64,000 nt of DNA from Branchipolynoe longqiensis (GCA_030323885.1 CM059186.1:149704407-149768406), one strand, 5' to 3'. Positions 10,629 through 21,660 are shown, counted from the stretch's first letter. Notes: generated from the letters alone by a model not told the origin. Numbers and translations are program-made.

Positions 10629-10705
10629 TAAGTTATAAGTCATTGGTTTGACTTGACTAGGAACTGAACTGCCGGTCTCCCACATGGGAAGCCTGGAAGA
10701 GTGGA
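10629..10705 (-). repeat. SINE-A head, minus orientation
   Basis: Reads, on the minus strand, the tRNA-like head 'GGGAGACCGGCAGTTCAGTTCC' followed by 'AGTCAAACCAATGACTTATAA', matching the SINE-A 5' region; B-box-like GTTCAGTTCC. Completes the SINE started at 10083. Confidence 0.7.
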
Positions 10706-11095
10706 GCACATTGTAGCACTACACACTGCTACAATGTGCTTCACCCTGAATCTAGCGTGACGCGGGGCCATATTAGTGGCTGGGTGGACACCAACTTTGG
10801 TATACCGGAAGTGACATATTCCAGTATACCGGAAGTGACGTGTTCCAGACACTCATGATTTAATCAGACATACACACTACTTACTCCACCTGCACTAAAG
10901 CCTACACGGATAGCTTAACTGGACTGCATAAGTTATTCATTCATTCATTATGTGCGAGTTACTCAATCAAGCTAGCATGCCATCCCCAAAACACGTGAGC
11001 ACTATGTGCATGATTGACTTAATGTTTCATAATCCAGCGGTTTTGATGTGGATCTTTTAAATATAAATATATTAGATTGATCTTTATAATGTACT
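10705..11095. other. No gene seen
   Basis: Unique-looking DNA with a direct repeat of ATACCGGAAGTGAC (10801 and 10827; ETS-type ACTTCCGG cores on the other strand). No coding sequence supported. Confidence 0.4.
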
Positions 11096-11096
11096 T

Positions 11097-11373
11097 AGCA
11101 GTGGATTAATCGGTAGAGAGCAGGCCTCCCGTGCAGAAGGTCGGGAGTTCAATTCCCGGTTGAGTCAAACCAAAGACTTACAAAATTGATGCTTGTCACT
11201 AACTAGCCTAACACTCCACATTACTAGGATAGGGCAAGGACTGGTTAGCTCAGTGTCAGGATAATGTGACTGAGTTATCGGGTCATGGTGCTGGCGGCCT
11301 GATTTCCCAGTGGGACAGCACTATTAAGTCGCCATGAGTGCGCACTGTCACAAGTCGGTGCCCATCCTGATAT
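11097..11373 (+). repeat. SINE-A copy with tRNA-like head
   Basis: Head 'GTGGATTAATCGGTAGAG...GGGAGTTCAATTCCCGG' carries recognisable A-box and B-box (GTTCAATTCCC) positions, followed by the SINE-A body. It stops abruptly at 'CATCCTGATATG' within the tail and abuts an inverted head fragment. Confidence 0.85.
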
Positions 11374-11450
11374 GGTTTGACTCAACCGGGAATCGAACAC
11401 CTAATCTGCCGCACTGGATTTCGCCGCTCTACCAATTCAGCCAGTCGCAA
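11374..11450 (-). repeat. Inverted SINE-A head fragment
   Basis: Minus-strand tRNA-like head: 'GAATTGGTAGAGCGGCGAAAT' region, then GTTCGATTCCCGGTTGAGTC. It joins the 3' part of the preceding SINE tail to head, giving an inverted junction at about 11373. Confidence 0.75.
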
Positions 11451-11880
11451 GCGAACAAGAAAGGTTCTTTGAGTATCTCTCACGGCGAGTTCATCCTGCA
11501 ATGTCATAACATCAGTCCAGTCGCCATTGTCCGACCTTGTCCTCTCATGTACACTCCAGTCCCTATTGTCTGGTTGTATCAGTATGCAGGAGGCCGTGGG
11601 GCCTCCACCACCTGGAGTAGCGACAAGTCGGGGCGTCTATTACTGGAGAGGCTCTGTCTGCGTGAGGTGTCAGTCAGTCAGTCAGTTAGCCAACCTGCTA
11701 CACAAAGGCCATTCTAACATTAGACGCCGTACTATTCTCATCACAATACCCACACACACACAAAGAGGACGATCTCATCGTGACGTCAGAGCTGGCGTCC
11801 GTGAGCTACCACGTGACTCCCGTGTATGTGTGTGTGGGTAGCAATAAGGTTGCGAATTCAACTTGGGTCAGTCTTGTAGT
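11450..11880. other. No gene seen
   Basis: Includes a short (CAGT)n run at about 11672-11690 and an E-box CACGTGAC near 11811. The open frames 11334-11717 and 11527-11841 cross the SINE border and show no recognisable domain. Confidence 0.35.
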
Positions 11881-11884
11881 GGGG

Positions 11885-13925
11885 TGCACTCACCTTACAA
11901 GCAAACTCCCACATGCACAGGTAGGGTTTATTATATAAGCGAGCCTAGAGATGCTAATGGTTAGGACGGTAACAACCCCGGATTGACAGGTAGGTGGGGA
12001 TAGTGTTGATTGCATAAGCGAACCTGGATACGCTAATGGTTAGGACGGTAACCCTGGATTGGCAGGTAGATGCGGATAGTGTTGATTGCATAGGCAAAGA
12101 ATGGATATGCTAATGGTTAGGACGGTAACCCCGGATTGGCAGGTAGGTGGGGATAGTGTTGATTGCATAGGCAAAGCTGGATATGCTAATGGTTAGGACG
12201 GTAACCCCGGATTGGCAGGTAGGTGGGGATAGCATTGATTGCATAGGCAAAGCTGGATATGCTAATGGTTAGGACGGTAACCCCGGATTGGCAGGTAGGT
12301 GGGGATAGCATTGATTGCATAAGCAAACCTGGATACGCTAATGGTTAGGACGGTAACCCCGGATTGGCAGGTAGGTGGGGATAGTGTTGATTGCATAGGC
12401 AAAGCTGGATACGCTAATGGTTAGGACGGTAACCCCGGATTGGCAGGTAGATGCGGATAGTGTTGATTGCATAGGCAAAGCTGGATATGCTAATGGTTAG
12501 GACGGTAACCCCGGATTGGCAGGTAGGTGGGGATAGTGTTGATTGCATAGGCAAAGCTGGATACGCTAATGGTTAGGATGGTAACCCCGGATTGGCAGGT
12601 AGATGCGGATAGTGTTGATTGCATAGGCAAAGCTGGATACGCTAATGGTTAGGACGGTAACCCCGGATTGGCAGGTAGGTGGGGATAGCATTGATTGCAT
12701 AAGCAAACCTGGATACGCTAATGGTTAGGACGGTAACCCCGGATTGGCAGGTAGGTGGGGATAGTGTTGATTGCATAGGCAAAGCTGGATACGCTAATGG
12801 TTAGGACGGTAACCCCGGATTGGCAGGTAGATGCGGATAGTGTTGATTGCATAGGCAAAGCTGGATACGCTAATGGTTAGGACGGTAACCCCGGATTGGA
12901 GGGTAGGTGCGGATAGCGTTGATTGCATAAGCGAACCTGGATATGCTAATGGTTAGGACGGTAACCCCGGATTGGCAGGTAGGTGGGGATAGTGTTGATT
13001 GCATAAGCGAACCTGGATACGCTAATGGTTAGGATGGTAACCCTGGATTGACAGGTAGGTGGGGATAGCATTGATTGCATAAGCGAACCTGGATATGCTA
13101 ATGGTTAGGACGGTAACCCCGGATTGACAGGTAGGTGGGGATAGTGTTGATTGCATAAGTGAACCTGGATATGCTAATGGTTAGGACGGTAACCCCGGAT
13201 TGGAGGGTAGGTGCGGATAGCGTTGATTGCATAAGCGAACCTGGATATGCTAATGGTTAGGATGGTAACCCTGGATTGACAGGTAGGTGGGGATAGCATT
13301 GATTGCATAAGCGAACCTGGATATGCTAATGGTTAGGACGGTAACCCCGGATTGGCAGGTAGATGCGGATAGTGGTGATTGCATAGGCAAAGCTGGATAC
13401 GCTAATGGTTAGGACGGTAACCCTGGATTGACAGGTAGGTGCGGATATCATTGATTGGATAAGCAAACCTGGATATGCTAATGGTTAGGACAGTAACCCC
13501 GGATTGGAGGGTAGGTGCGGATAGCGTTGATTGCATAAGCGAACCTGGATATGCTAATGGTTAGGACGGTAACCCCGGATTGGCAGGTAGGTGGGGATAG
13601 CGTTGATTGCATAAGCGAACCTGCATACGCTAATGGTTGTGGGTAGGGTTGATTGCATAAGCAAGCCTGGATATGCTAATTGGCAGGTAGGTGGGGATAG
13701 CGTTGATTGCATAAGCGAACCTGGATATGCTAATGGTTAGGATGGTAACCCTGGATTGGCAAGTAGGTGTGGGTAGCGTTGATTACATAAGCGAACCTGG
13801 ATACGGTAATGATTAGGATGCTAGCCTCCGCTTGGCAGAAGAGTAGGCTTGACAACTGCTTTAGGTGCGATGTTTCCCTTTTCATTTACAGTGACATCAC
13901 GTCTCACAATGTTGGTTCCATTAAC
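11885..13925 (+). repeat. SINE-C copy hugely expanded by an internal satellite
   Basis: The left flank (GTGCACTCACCTTACAAG..CACATGCACAGGTAGG, 11885-11930) is the SINE-C leader. The right flank (GGCAGAAGAGTAGGCTTGACAACTGCTTTAGGTGCGATGTTTCCC, from about 13834) is the SINE-C post-head region in slightly altered form. Between them sits the 76-bp array. So the array formed within one SINE copy rather than being inserted as a foreign satellite. Confidence 0.8.
11940..13832 (+). repeat. 76-bp satellite, about 25 copies, tRNA-head derived
   Basis: Unit: GAACCTGGATATGCTAATGG, then TTAGGACGGTAACCCCGGAT, TGGCAGGTAGGTGGGGATAG, TGTTGATTGCATAAGC. Period checked at 76 bp (for example 12255 to 12331). Units vary at fixed positions (ATGC/ACGC, GTGTT/GCATT/GCGTT, AGGTGGGG/AGATGCGG), so higher-order patterns can be read; three units near 13625-13690 are truncated. 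Each unit keeps an A-box-like TGCTAATGGTTAGGACG but has lost the B-box (expected GGTTCGAACC is replaced by GGATAGTGTTG). Confidence 0.93.
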
Positions 13926-14029
13926 CAGGACACTGTATTTCTTGCATGCTGCCTAATCATGAACCATCGGTGTGTATGTGCGCAATTTCTGAATATTTCT
14001 AATTTGAAGTATGATCCTTACAATTCCAA

Positions 14030-14235
14030 GAGGAGGAGCGTAACGAGGTGCACTGACTTTCCGAGGTGAAATGTCACATACAGAGGTTGACATAAGTAGG
14101 TTCATTGCATCAGGAAACATAGACAGGCTAATAATGATTAGGATGATAGCCCCTGGAATGGCAGAAAGTATGGGGTCGGATACCGCTTTAGATTTTGTGT
14201 TTCCCATCATTGTCAAATAAATACACACCCCCTCG
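14030..14235 (+). repeat. SINE-C unit, plus orientation
   Basis: Leader 'GAGGTGCACTGACTTTCCGAGGTGAAATGTCACATACA', then 'TTGCATCAGG', then the tRNA-like block 'AATGATTAGGATGATAGCCCCTGGAATGGCAGAAAG' and 'TGTTTCCCATCATTGTC'. A further SINE-C unit immediately next to the satellite-bearing one. Confidence 0.75.
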
Positions 14236-15250
14236 ACTTTATTCTTTTATGCAATGGAGGCAACTGTCAGCCTGTGTGTCCTGGCGTTTAATAGTATTCA
14301 GCATGAACAGATTCGTCGATACGCTTCACTGAGCAGCTGAAATTTGAAACAACCAGCAATGTGTGCTCAGTCCTAATTAGTAATTTAATGGGGCGTTTCC
14401 TGTTATATCGGTGTGCAGCATTAACCATTGCTGTTCTTGATTACATTCGTTGATTAATTGGGGGGGAATTTCAATAACAGAAAAATGGTCTTCCTCGTTG
14501 TACTACTCCTTTCGCTTAGTATCGCCAAGTGCCAGGCTAGCAAGTGACAATTATTAATTTCTAAGTCATTGGTGTGACTCAGCTGGAGGTCAAACCGGGG
14601 GGTTGAATCTAATGATCTGGAAGCGGACCCTCAACTCATTCAGCCTTCATATCTTATCAAACAGTTTTTTTCTCAGGAAACTTGACTGCTCCCACCCACC
14701 CTCCCATCCCCGTCCAGATCTGTTCAGCAAAACTAAGTTTTTCTTAAAACTGGATAAGGATGGCAGTTGATGTAATGATTTTAGCTCAAACCTCTTGGCC
14801 ACTTTTCTTTTCCGGAAATCGCTCAATCATTAGTCTTTTGTTTGTTTCACAGTTTTTCCAAATTGTTGATCAGTAATTCCTCTCCACCTCCCCAGACACT
14901 AGTGTTCTAAGAACGGTTCTACAAATCATCAAAGCAAACATAGTGAAGCATTAAAATACAAAGTTTATGAAAATGACAGAAATGAAATTGTGGCAAATTG
15001 AAATAAAATGTTGGCAACTTAAAAAAGAAAACACAAACAAATTTGAATATAAATGAAACTTGAATAAACCAAAATGAAAATTAAATTTGGTCGAAATGAT
15101 TATTAAACTATAGCAAATTGAAAGAAAAAAGCAAGAATCGTACAATTCATAGTTCAACAAATTTAAAATAAGATTTGAACAACAAGAAAAAAAACTACTT
15201 TATTCAAAATTGAAAATGACATTCCGTGAAGATGGAAAATTAAATTAGGG
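14235..15250. other. AT-rich, no gene seen; SINE-A fragment inside
   Basis: A minus-orientation SINE-A fragment lies at about 14525-14645 ('GCCAGGCTAG..AAGTCATTGGTGTGACTCAGCTGG'). From 14930 to 15250 the plus strand is strongly A-rich with recurrent AAATTGAAA/GAAATGAAA motifs. The minus-strand frame 14951-15160 is a low-complexity by-product. Confidence 0.5.
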
Positions 15251-16260
15251 GCAAAATGGAAATTAAATGTTTGCGAGGGTAATAATAAGAACAATGTGAC
15301 TCATATCATGTTGACCTGATAAGTGAGTAGATACTATATATAAAATGTGGGCTACGCCCTAGTCAGAGACAACAGAAGTGAGGAGTGGTGGGAAGCCTCA
15401 ACTTTATTTACCCGAAGCCCTTGGCCGAGCAATTGATAGCCCTACCTAGTAAAAGTTTTGAAATTGAGCTCATGTGACGCCCTGCGCCGTACCGACTGGC
15501 ATATGACCAGGTGTAAGTGGTGCCAAACTATCCTGGACCAGATCAGGCCCACAATAAATGCCAGATCGGTCCACAATTGCACAAATAAATAGCATGGCGA
15601 TACTGGTAATTAAACAATCTCGATAGCCACCAGGCCCCTACAACTGGGTCATGTTGTGGTCATGTGTGATAATCAGCTGTTTTACCTGTTGATTCCTCGT
15701 GCCCCACATCACCACCTGCGGAGCCTTCGTGTGCTCACCTCCTGCTCTCCCAGCTACCATTCCACCAGTCCGTCACTCCTTGCACGTTACTTGTTTATGT
15801 CCCTTACCTCCACACTTAGAGCACTTATGATCGTAATGATACTCCTCCTCCATCCTGCCACACCCCTGCTCGCTATTCCAGGCTATTATACGACTGAGTG
15901 CTATTATTGTGTAACTTTGTACTTCGGGCAAGCAGGTCCAACATGCACTCCGGTAGGGGTATTTTTTATGTTTGTAATTACTTGCTTTGACAACTGCTCA
16001 TTTAACTGTGCTGGAGCGCCTTGGCTACCAGCTCAAATGCTCCCAATACGGGAGCTACCGACTCAGGGGGGTCACGTGCGCGCGTGCTCCCCCACTATCT
16101 GCCTCACTCGCGCATAATTTTGACTCGGTGCAGATGTGCTTTTCTGCAACAACTGGAGCAACTGGTGCCCACATGATCACGTGGTGCATCGGTGTCAGTG
16201 TCAGTGTCAGGGTCAGGTTGTGGCAGTACACAAAGGGGAGGAAGAGTGTTAAGAAGCTGA
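15250..16260. other. No supported gene; possible upstream part of retroelement relic
   Basis: Open frame 15656-16117 (153 codons) shows no recognisable domain. The segment precedes a gag-like relic and might hold its leader or terminal repeat, but no matching second copy was found downstream, so this is unproven. Confidence 0.3.
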
Positions 16261-16316
16261 CATTTAATTAACTAATTTATGCTGCGCTTCTGTGGGGTTC
16301 TAAGCATGCTAATAAG

Positions 16317-16676
16317 GTGGAGATGGATATTGAAGATGCGCAGAGGTATATGGGACACTTGGCCTATATGGCGATGCATGCCACCATGAATAACTATACC
16401 AATGAAGCCTATCGTGGCTATGATCGGGACGTGTGTGAAAAGGCAAAGGAGAGGGGGCTGAAAGCCTTCAAAATGGGCGACAATGGGCTCTCGCTGCTCC
16501 ATTTCAATCTGGACAATTCCCATATGCATAAGGATGGGCGGAAAAACAAGACGAGTGGGTTCAAGCTGGGTGCGAAAGGCACAACAGGGAAGGCGAAGGG
16601 CGCATGCTACACATTCAACTATGCAACCGTAAAAAATTATTCAGAGGAAGAAATACTGACTCCGGCCAACGCTTAG
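16317..16676 (+). pseudogene. gag-like fragment of a retroelement (DIRS-like?)
   Basis: A 119-residue open frame with an amphipathic N-terminal half that includes EAYRGYDRDVCEKAKERG (about residues 30-47) and a DNGLSLLHFN segment, then a basic Lys/Gly-rich stretch and a CYTFNY motif near residues 97-102. That order (helical domain, basic linker, start of a CCCH-like zinc-binding knuckle) resembles Gag-like proteins of tyrosine-recombinase retroelements in invertebrates. The knuckle is cut off: the next residues are TVKNYSEEE and a stop instead of further cysteines. The frame start is arbitrary because the upstream part is not recognisable. The RT-like fragment at 17350-17562 lies about 0.7 kb downstream, which supports a single decayed element. 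The family call rests on recall of sequence style, not on a search; an LTR-type Gag is an alternative. Confidence 0.4.
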
Positions 16677-16750
16677 CGGGAGGTAGGCCCGCGTGGGTGC
16701 CCTCCACGACGGGGGTAGCGCACGTGGCCATGGCCCTGGCGAGGGACTAG

Positions 16751-17431
16751 ATGGCAGCATCAGGCGGGGTGAGTGACCCAATTCGCCGCATGGCAATACA
16801 CGTGGTTACGGACAAGATGGCGGGCGCGGCAGTGGATGATGAAAGGCCAGCCATAATGAGCGTGGCCGGGACCACATGGCGGAGGGACGCCACCACTTTG
16901 GCGGGAAGACGTAAGCCCGAGACGGATCTTGTGTCTGAGACTGTCACAGGGCACGGGACTCGGGACTTGTGCCAATCGGGTGCAATCAGCACTGACTTTG
17001 ACTTTGATGCGAACAATCATGTTACTGATGCCCATGTTTGTGTATTTGATGTTGCTCCTTGTGTTATTTCTGATGTTCCTTGTATTTTTTATGATTGTGT
17101 TTCCGTCAAGCCGGGTTGCACAGCAAGCCGGTTCCGGTCTCACCACGTGGGCAACGATGACTGGTTTTGCATGCTCAGCCCGGGAGCAGCTCGCTCAAAC
17201 TGTGCAGACTTAATTTTTGTGTTGTGGGTGGCTGACCTGAACAGTCACCACACATGGAGTGAAATGTATATTGACATTTATGATGATTGTTTGCATGGGA
17301 GCTGTAACTGTATTCATTGCATTGATGGGGCCATGGCCCAAATTAAACCATGCAGGGTTTATGCCGAATACTTAGACCCCGATTGGGAACACGTACTGCG
17401 GGGGGGCATGTTTTTGGTACAAGGTTATTGA
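16751..17431 (+). pseudogene. Degenerate open frame between gag-like and RT-like relics
   Basis: A 226-codon frame with no recognisable domain over most of its length. Only its last ~18 residues (YLDPDWEHVLRGG near the end) look like the segment just before the reverse transcriptase domain of DIRS-type elements. The composition of the middle part (Cys/His/Asp-rich, no conserved motif) looks like a chance frame. It lies downstream of the gag-like piece and is continued, after a frameshift near 17400, by the frame at 17350-17562. Confidence 0.3.
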
Positions 17432-17562
17432 TGAAAATAGTCGTGGGTCAGGGCCCACCCACCCTACCCTACCACGACTATCATGTTTCGCTGGAACCAA
17501 ATCGAAAACACAATAAGTATCCATATAGAGTTAAATCATTTTTTATCCTAAAAAGTATGTAA
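17350..17562 (+). pseudogene. RT N-terminal-like fragment of the same retroelement relic
   Basis: Starting around 17430 this frame reads LLMKIVVGQGPP and then YHVSLEPNRKHNK, continuing the DPDWEHVLRGG segment of the overlapping frame after a one-base shift. Together they resemble the start of a DIRS-like reverse transcriptase region. No catalytic box is present in the window, because similarity ends near 17550. Weak evidence; a broken non-retroviral gene cannot be excluded. Confidence 0.3.
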
Positions 17563-17564
17563 AA

Positions 17565-17965
17565 GATTGCTGGACCAGGATGTGCTTCCTTCTCCCTGAC
17601 CCACCACTACCCGAGGCTAGTACCTCGGGAGAACACCAGTTATCCATTATCTGTAGCCAGGTAAAATTCATATAACTATACTATATATCCTTACTTGCTA
17701 CAACGGCCGCAAACAGTAATTCATCGCCCATTCCTTCTGACCTACACCAGTCCGGTTGCTAGTTCCCTCGTGCCGGTTCCAAACCGCCATGTGTGTATGC
17801 TACTCACGGCAAAGCCCCCGAGGCTCCTGTAGCCCGGTATCATTGCGGCAGGCTTTCAGACCGCCGCGCAGGCGCAAACAGGTCATTTGTTAAGGGCGGA
17901 AACACAGACTAATTCCAAGAGCTCTGGAACGCCCACTATGAAGTTCCAGACTGATATTCTGAGCC
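17565..17965. other. No gene seen
   Basis: GC-moderate sequence without recognisable repeats; no coding sequence supported. Confidence 0.35.
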
Positions 17966-18935
17966 GTTATATAGAGGGTGTCAATGGTATAAAATAGAGT
18001 GTGTTAGTGTAGTTATATAGAGCGTGGCAGTGGTATAAAATATAAGGTGATAGCGTAGTTATATAGAGGTTGTTAGTGTAGTCATATAGAGGGTTTCAAT
18101 GGTATAAAATAAAGGATGTTAGTGTAGTTATATAGAGGGTGTTAATTGTATGGTTTCAATGGTATAAAATAGAGGCTGTTAGTGTAGTTATATAGATGGT
18201 GTTAACTGTATGAAATAGAGGGTGTTAGTGTGGCTATATAGAGGGTGTCAATGGTATAATATATAGGATGTTAGGGATGTTATATAGAGGGTGTTATTGC
18301 TGTAATGTAGAGGTGTCAATTGCATAAAATAGAGGATGTTATTGTTGTTATATAGAGGGTGTCAATGGGATAAACCAGAGAATGTTAGTGTTGTTATACA
18401 GAGGGTGTCAATGGTATAAAATATGGGGTGTTAATGTTGTTCTATATAGGGTGTTAATGATATATGTTAGCACTGTTGTGTACAGGGTGTTACTGGTATT
18501 AAATAGATGGAGTTAACGCCATTGTATATATAGGGTGATAATGGCAATGTGTTAGCACTGTCGTATATGGGGTGTTAATGGTATTAAATAGAATATGGTA
18601 GAGCTATTCTATAACGGTTGTTAACGGTTTTAAATAGAGGGTGTTAAAACCATTATATTGAGTGTTTTAATGGTGCTAAATAAAGGACATTAATGCAATT
18701 ATATAGAGGGATTTAGCTCTATTATGCACCAGATATTGATGATATAAAATAGATGGCATTATATTATATTGAAGGTATTAATCATAATAAATATATGGTC
18801 TTAATACTATAATATAGAGGGTATTAATTATATAAAACAGAAAGGGTTAGCACTATTATATACATGCTGTTAGTGGTGCAAAATAGAAGGCATTAAGGAC
18901 ATTATATAGAGTGTATTAGTGGTAGGGAGCATGTA
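17965..18935. repeat. AT-rich minisatellite (TATAGAGGGTGTTAGTGTAGT type)
   Basis: Nearly 1 kb of degenerate units combining TATATAGAGGGTGTTA with ATGGTATAAAATAGAGG. The period is roughly 45-50 bp and decays to the right, where units become shorter and more diverged. Confidence 0.8.
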
Positions 18936-19200
18936 TGATGAAGTAAAGAGGACATCAGAGGTTTTATGTGATGGGAACTGGTTCTAGTACTCACATTGTG
19001 TTTGACTCAAAGGGAATGACTTCACACCACCACACCTGAACCACTCATGTACACCGACACTGTCACACTCTGCATCCCCCCCCACCTCCTTCTGAGCTGA
19101 CCCACCATTGTCCGTCGTCACTTCCCAATGAGCCAACACACCTCCCATTTCTTCTGCCCACCCACCCTTCTACTTGTACTTTAAGACGATTGCTACCAAC
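18935..19200. other. No gene seen
   Basis: Pyrimidine-rich in part (19075-19170); no recognisable feature. Confidence 0.3.
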
Positions 19201-19397
19201 TGTCTTCTGGTTACAGAAAGAGAAGGGTGCCCTCGTCTCCGGTTCAAGGATACCATCAAGAGAAACCTGAAGCTGAGAAATATTAAGACCGACTCATGGA
19301 CATCACTCTCACAGCAGAGAGCTAAATGGAGAGCGGCAGTCAAGTAATGAAAGCAGTCTTTGTCGCATCGCGACTGACAGCAGGATGATGATGACCT
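19200..19397 (+). pseudogene. RTE-like LINE, 3' end only
   Basis: The last ~45 codons of the same ORF2 found at 43611-45365, reading through 'RLRFKDTIKRNLKLRNIKTD', then SWTSLSQQRAKWRAAVK and a stop, followed by the 3' UTR and a short (GATGAT) tail at about 19384-19397. There is one frame interruption near the left end (after GPSF-like GCCCTCGTCTC). Severe 5' truncation is normal for LINE copies. A SINE-B copy begins directly after the tail. Confidence 0.85.
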
Positions 19398-19404
19398 GTG
19401 TTAG

Positions 19405-19740
19405 GGGAGCGGGACATAGCTCAGGTGGTACAGTGTCCACCTATGAAGGTGTGGGTCATCCTATTGATCCTACTCAGTGGACACATTTGCAGTTTGGGTT
19501 ATTTTCCATTCCAACCAGTGTTCCACAACTGGTTCATCAAAGGCTGTGGTATGTGCTGTCCTGTCTGTGGGAAAGTGCATATAAAAGAACCCTTGCTGCT
19601 TATCGGAAAGAGTAGCCTATGTGGCAGCAGTGGGTTTCCTCCAAATAAATATGTCAGAATGGCGATATGTTTGACGTCTAATAGTCGATGATAAATATCA
19701 ATGAGCTCTAGAGGCGTCGGTAAAGAAAACAAAATGTCCT
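19405..19740 (+). repeat. SINE-B copy
   Basis: Starts GGGAGCGGGACATAGCTCAGG (tRNA-like A-box GTAGCTCAGG position), then body 'TTTGGGTTATTTTCCATTCCAACCAG', 'GGCTGTGGTATGTGCTGTCCTGTCTGTGGGAAAGTGCATATAAAAGA' and the 3' part ending 'GAGCTCTAGAGGCGTC'. The same family is at 24115-24400 (minus), 40975-41262 and 50525-50638 (minus, partial). This body type is widespread in molluscs (established knowledge, recalled). Confidence 0.85.
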
Positions 19741-19794
19741 TTACTACCTGTGTTACTTCTTAAACCATACCCAGATGCGTATGTCGACCAGTGT

Positions 19795-20010
19795 TGTAAA
19801 TGTCCCAATCGGTACCCGTCCTGCTATGACCTTAGATGATGCATCTAAGGTCCTGCTATGACCTTAGCTGATGCTATGATGTAAAGCCACCAATAAACGA
19901 GTGCTATAACAAAGAATATATCATTGCAGTATTAGATATAATAGGGGTTGTGTTTGATAATTGGGGTTTTACGTCCCGGCAAAATCTAAGGTCATAATCG
20001 ATGCTGGCAA
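19795..20010. repeat. Short SINE-A tail fragments
   Basis: A plus-strand tail at 19815-19890 contains an internal duplication of 'CCTGCTATGACCTTAG' (19840 and 19852), and a minus-strand tail 'GGTTTTACGTCCCGGCAAAATC' lies at about 19963-20000. Confidence 0.65.
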
Positions 20011-20845
20011 ATGTATGACATCGATGCGATATTGTGGATGTCATTTAAGGTGACCGAATAAATAAATGGGTCAGGACTGTGCCTGCACACTGGATGGCAG
20101 CGCTCCTGGTGGTGGTGAAATGTCGAGGTGTGTTTAGTGTCATACTCATAATTATAATTATACAGGCCACTCGACCACAATTCACACACAGCAGCCGCGG
20201 GAATCTCTGACAGATCGCCAACTAAATGGCGCAAGGCACGCAAGGCACGCGCTAGGGCTACCGCTCCACCCAGAAGGAGGCTTCAAACTCAACTGCTGAC
20301 CTTTGCAAGTCTTGTAATTAAGGAGCTCGCGCATGCGCACAAGATCATGTGGAACCACGCTCAGATGCATTTATTCAGTCAGTTAGTTCAACAAATGCCT
20401 CGGGGCAAAGAAAATAAGCCTGGGTAGTCATTAATAAACGATTTTACAATAACACTGTTGAAATAAAATCTGGGTTAAATTGTTTTCATGATGTATAGCG
20501 AATTTGTTTGTGTGTAAACTTGATGTCTTATCCCCATTCGTTGATTGAATGTTCGCAACTAATGCTAATAATACGCCGATTTTAAAATATAACTTTTGAG
20601 AAAAGAACAAAGAATAGACCATCGGTTTTAACTGTTTAAGTGTTTGGTGGTGTGCACCAAGGAAAGTGTTTGCATGTAAACAATCATGTTTTTCATTGAT
20701 CATTCGCAAGTGATTCTAATTTGAATAATAAGCACTGTGTTTCTTTTATAAGGCAAGGAAAACAATGGTTTTTTTATCAATTGTCTTAAGAAATGTGTTT
20801 GTACGTAAACGTTGGTTTCTTTTGGCATGTAATGATTAGAAAGCA
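20010..20845. other. No gene seen
   Basis: Unique-looking; AT-rich from 20420. An NRF1-like CGCGCATGCGCA lies at 20328-20339. Open frames on the minus strand have no recognisable domain. Confidence 0.35.
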
Positions 20846-21005
20846 AATATTCCGATGGCTCTTAGCTTCTGTCATGTTTTGAGATACATATATTAGATTC
20901 ATTCTTGTAATTTAGTTCCAAGTGACTTTTATTTTAAATAGGTAACTTTGGAAATATTTGAAGTCAAAATCTTAGCATGTACATCAAAACTCTTGACTTG
21001 AGAAA
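20846..21005 (-). mobile_element. TIR element family G, partial minus copy
   Basis: Begins at a TIR remnant (TCCGATGG, 20851) and follows the family interior in reverse ('CTGTCATGTTTTGAGATA', 'TTTTATTTTAAATAGG', 'TTGAAGTCAAAA'), then ends near 21005 without its second TIR. Confidence 0.65.
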
Positions 21006-21315
21006 CGATGATTAGTTTCGTAGCAACAACACAGGCTTGGCCTTGTCTTGATAGTTAAACCCGGCGCGGGCTTGCCGGCCGGACCCAGGCCTATCTAGCT
21101 GAACTTGAGGGTACGGCTCTAAATAGTTTTAGTGACGCTCACAATCAGACATAGTCGACTGAATGCTTCAGAATTACAATAGAGCATTCACATGGAGAGA
21201 GAGGTGCACAAAGGTCAGTGCCTGGCTAGATGCATAGGTAGTGTGTAGACATAAACGATTCACCTTTACCCAGAGCAGGGGTGAATGGAAAGCCCATGTA
21301 AATCTGAGCAAAAAC
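21005..21315. other. No gene seen
   Basis: Mixed composition with the phrase GGCGCGGGCTTGCCGGCCGG at 21063; no coding sequence supported. Confidence 0.3.
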
Positions 21316-21660
21316 CGCTTTACTTACTTACTTACGCCTCCCGCCCAACCTTGGGTATAGGCCACGAACAAGGGCTCTCCAGTTATCCCAGTCCTGGGCC
21401 ATCTTCTCCAGCTGTCTCCATGTATGGCCAGACCTCTTCACATCTGCCTCCAGGTCACGGCGCCAACTGTTTCTTGGCATGCCTCTCTTCCTTTTCCCCT
21501 GTGGATTCCAGGAGAGGGCATGTCTTGCGGTGTTGGATGCAGGCTTGCGAAGGGTATGGCCAACCCATCTCCAGCGTCTCTGAAGGATCTCCTCCTCAAC
21601 AGGCTGCTGTTCGCTGCCATAGCTCCAGGTTACTGATGGTGTTTGGGCAACGTACTCTTA
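21315..21660 (-). pseudogene. LINE (RTE-like) ORF2 C-terminus, second lineage
   Basis: Minus strand, uninterrupted from about 21620 to a stop near 21326: it contains RRWRWVGHTLRKP, then GKRKRGMPRNSWRRDLEAD and WRQLEKMAQDWDNWRALVRG, the typical 'WxGHxLR ... KRxRGRPRxxWRRDL ... RxxWRxLV' ending of invertebrate RTE-type LINE proteins. The tail is (TAAG)n at about 21318-21335. Left of motif WRWVGH the frame is broken by a shift near 21612. It is distinct in sequence and tail from the LINE at 43611-45365. The plus-strand frame 21285-21701 is its antisense shadow. Confidence 0.8.

Noticed and set aside
11940..13832. CRISPR-like array
   Set aside because: Units are contiguous 76-bp tandem repeats with no unique spacers, in a eukaryotic context, and derive from a SINE.
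15656..16117. 153-codon frame as a secreted or membrane protein
   Set aside because: Hydrophobic stretches but no recognisable signal peptide arrangement, domain or splice context; could be chance.
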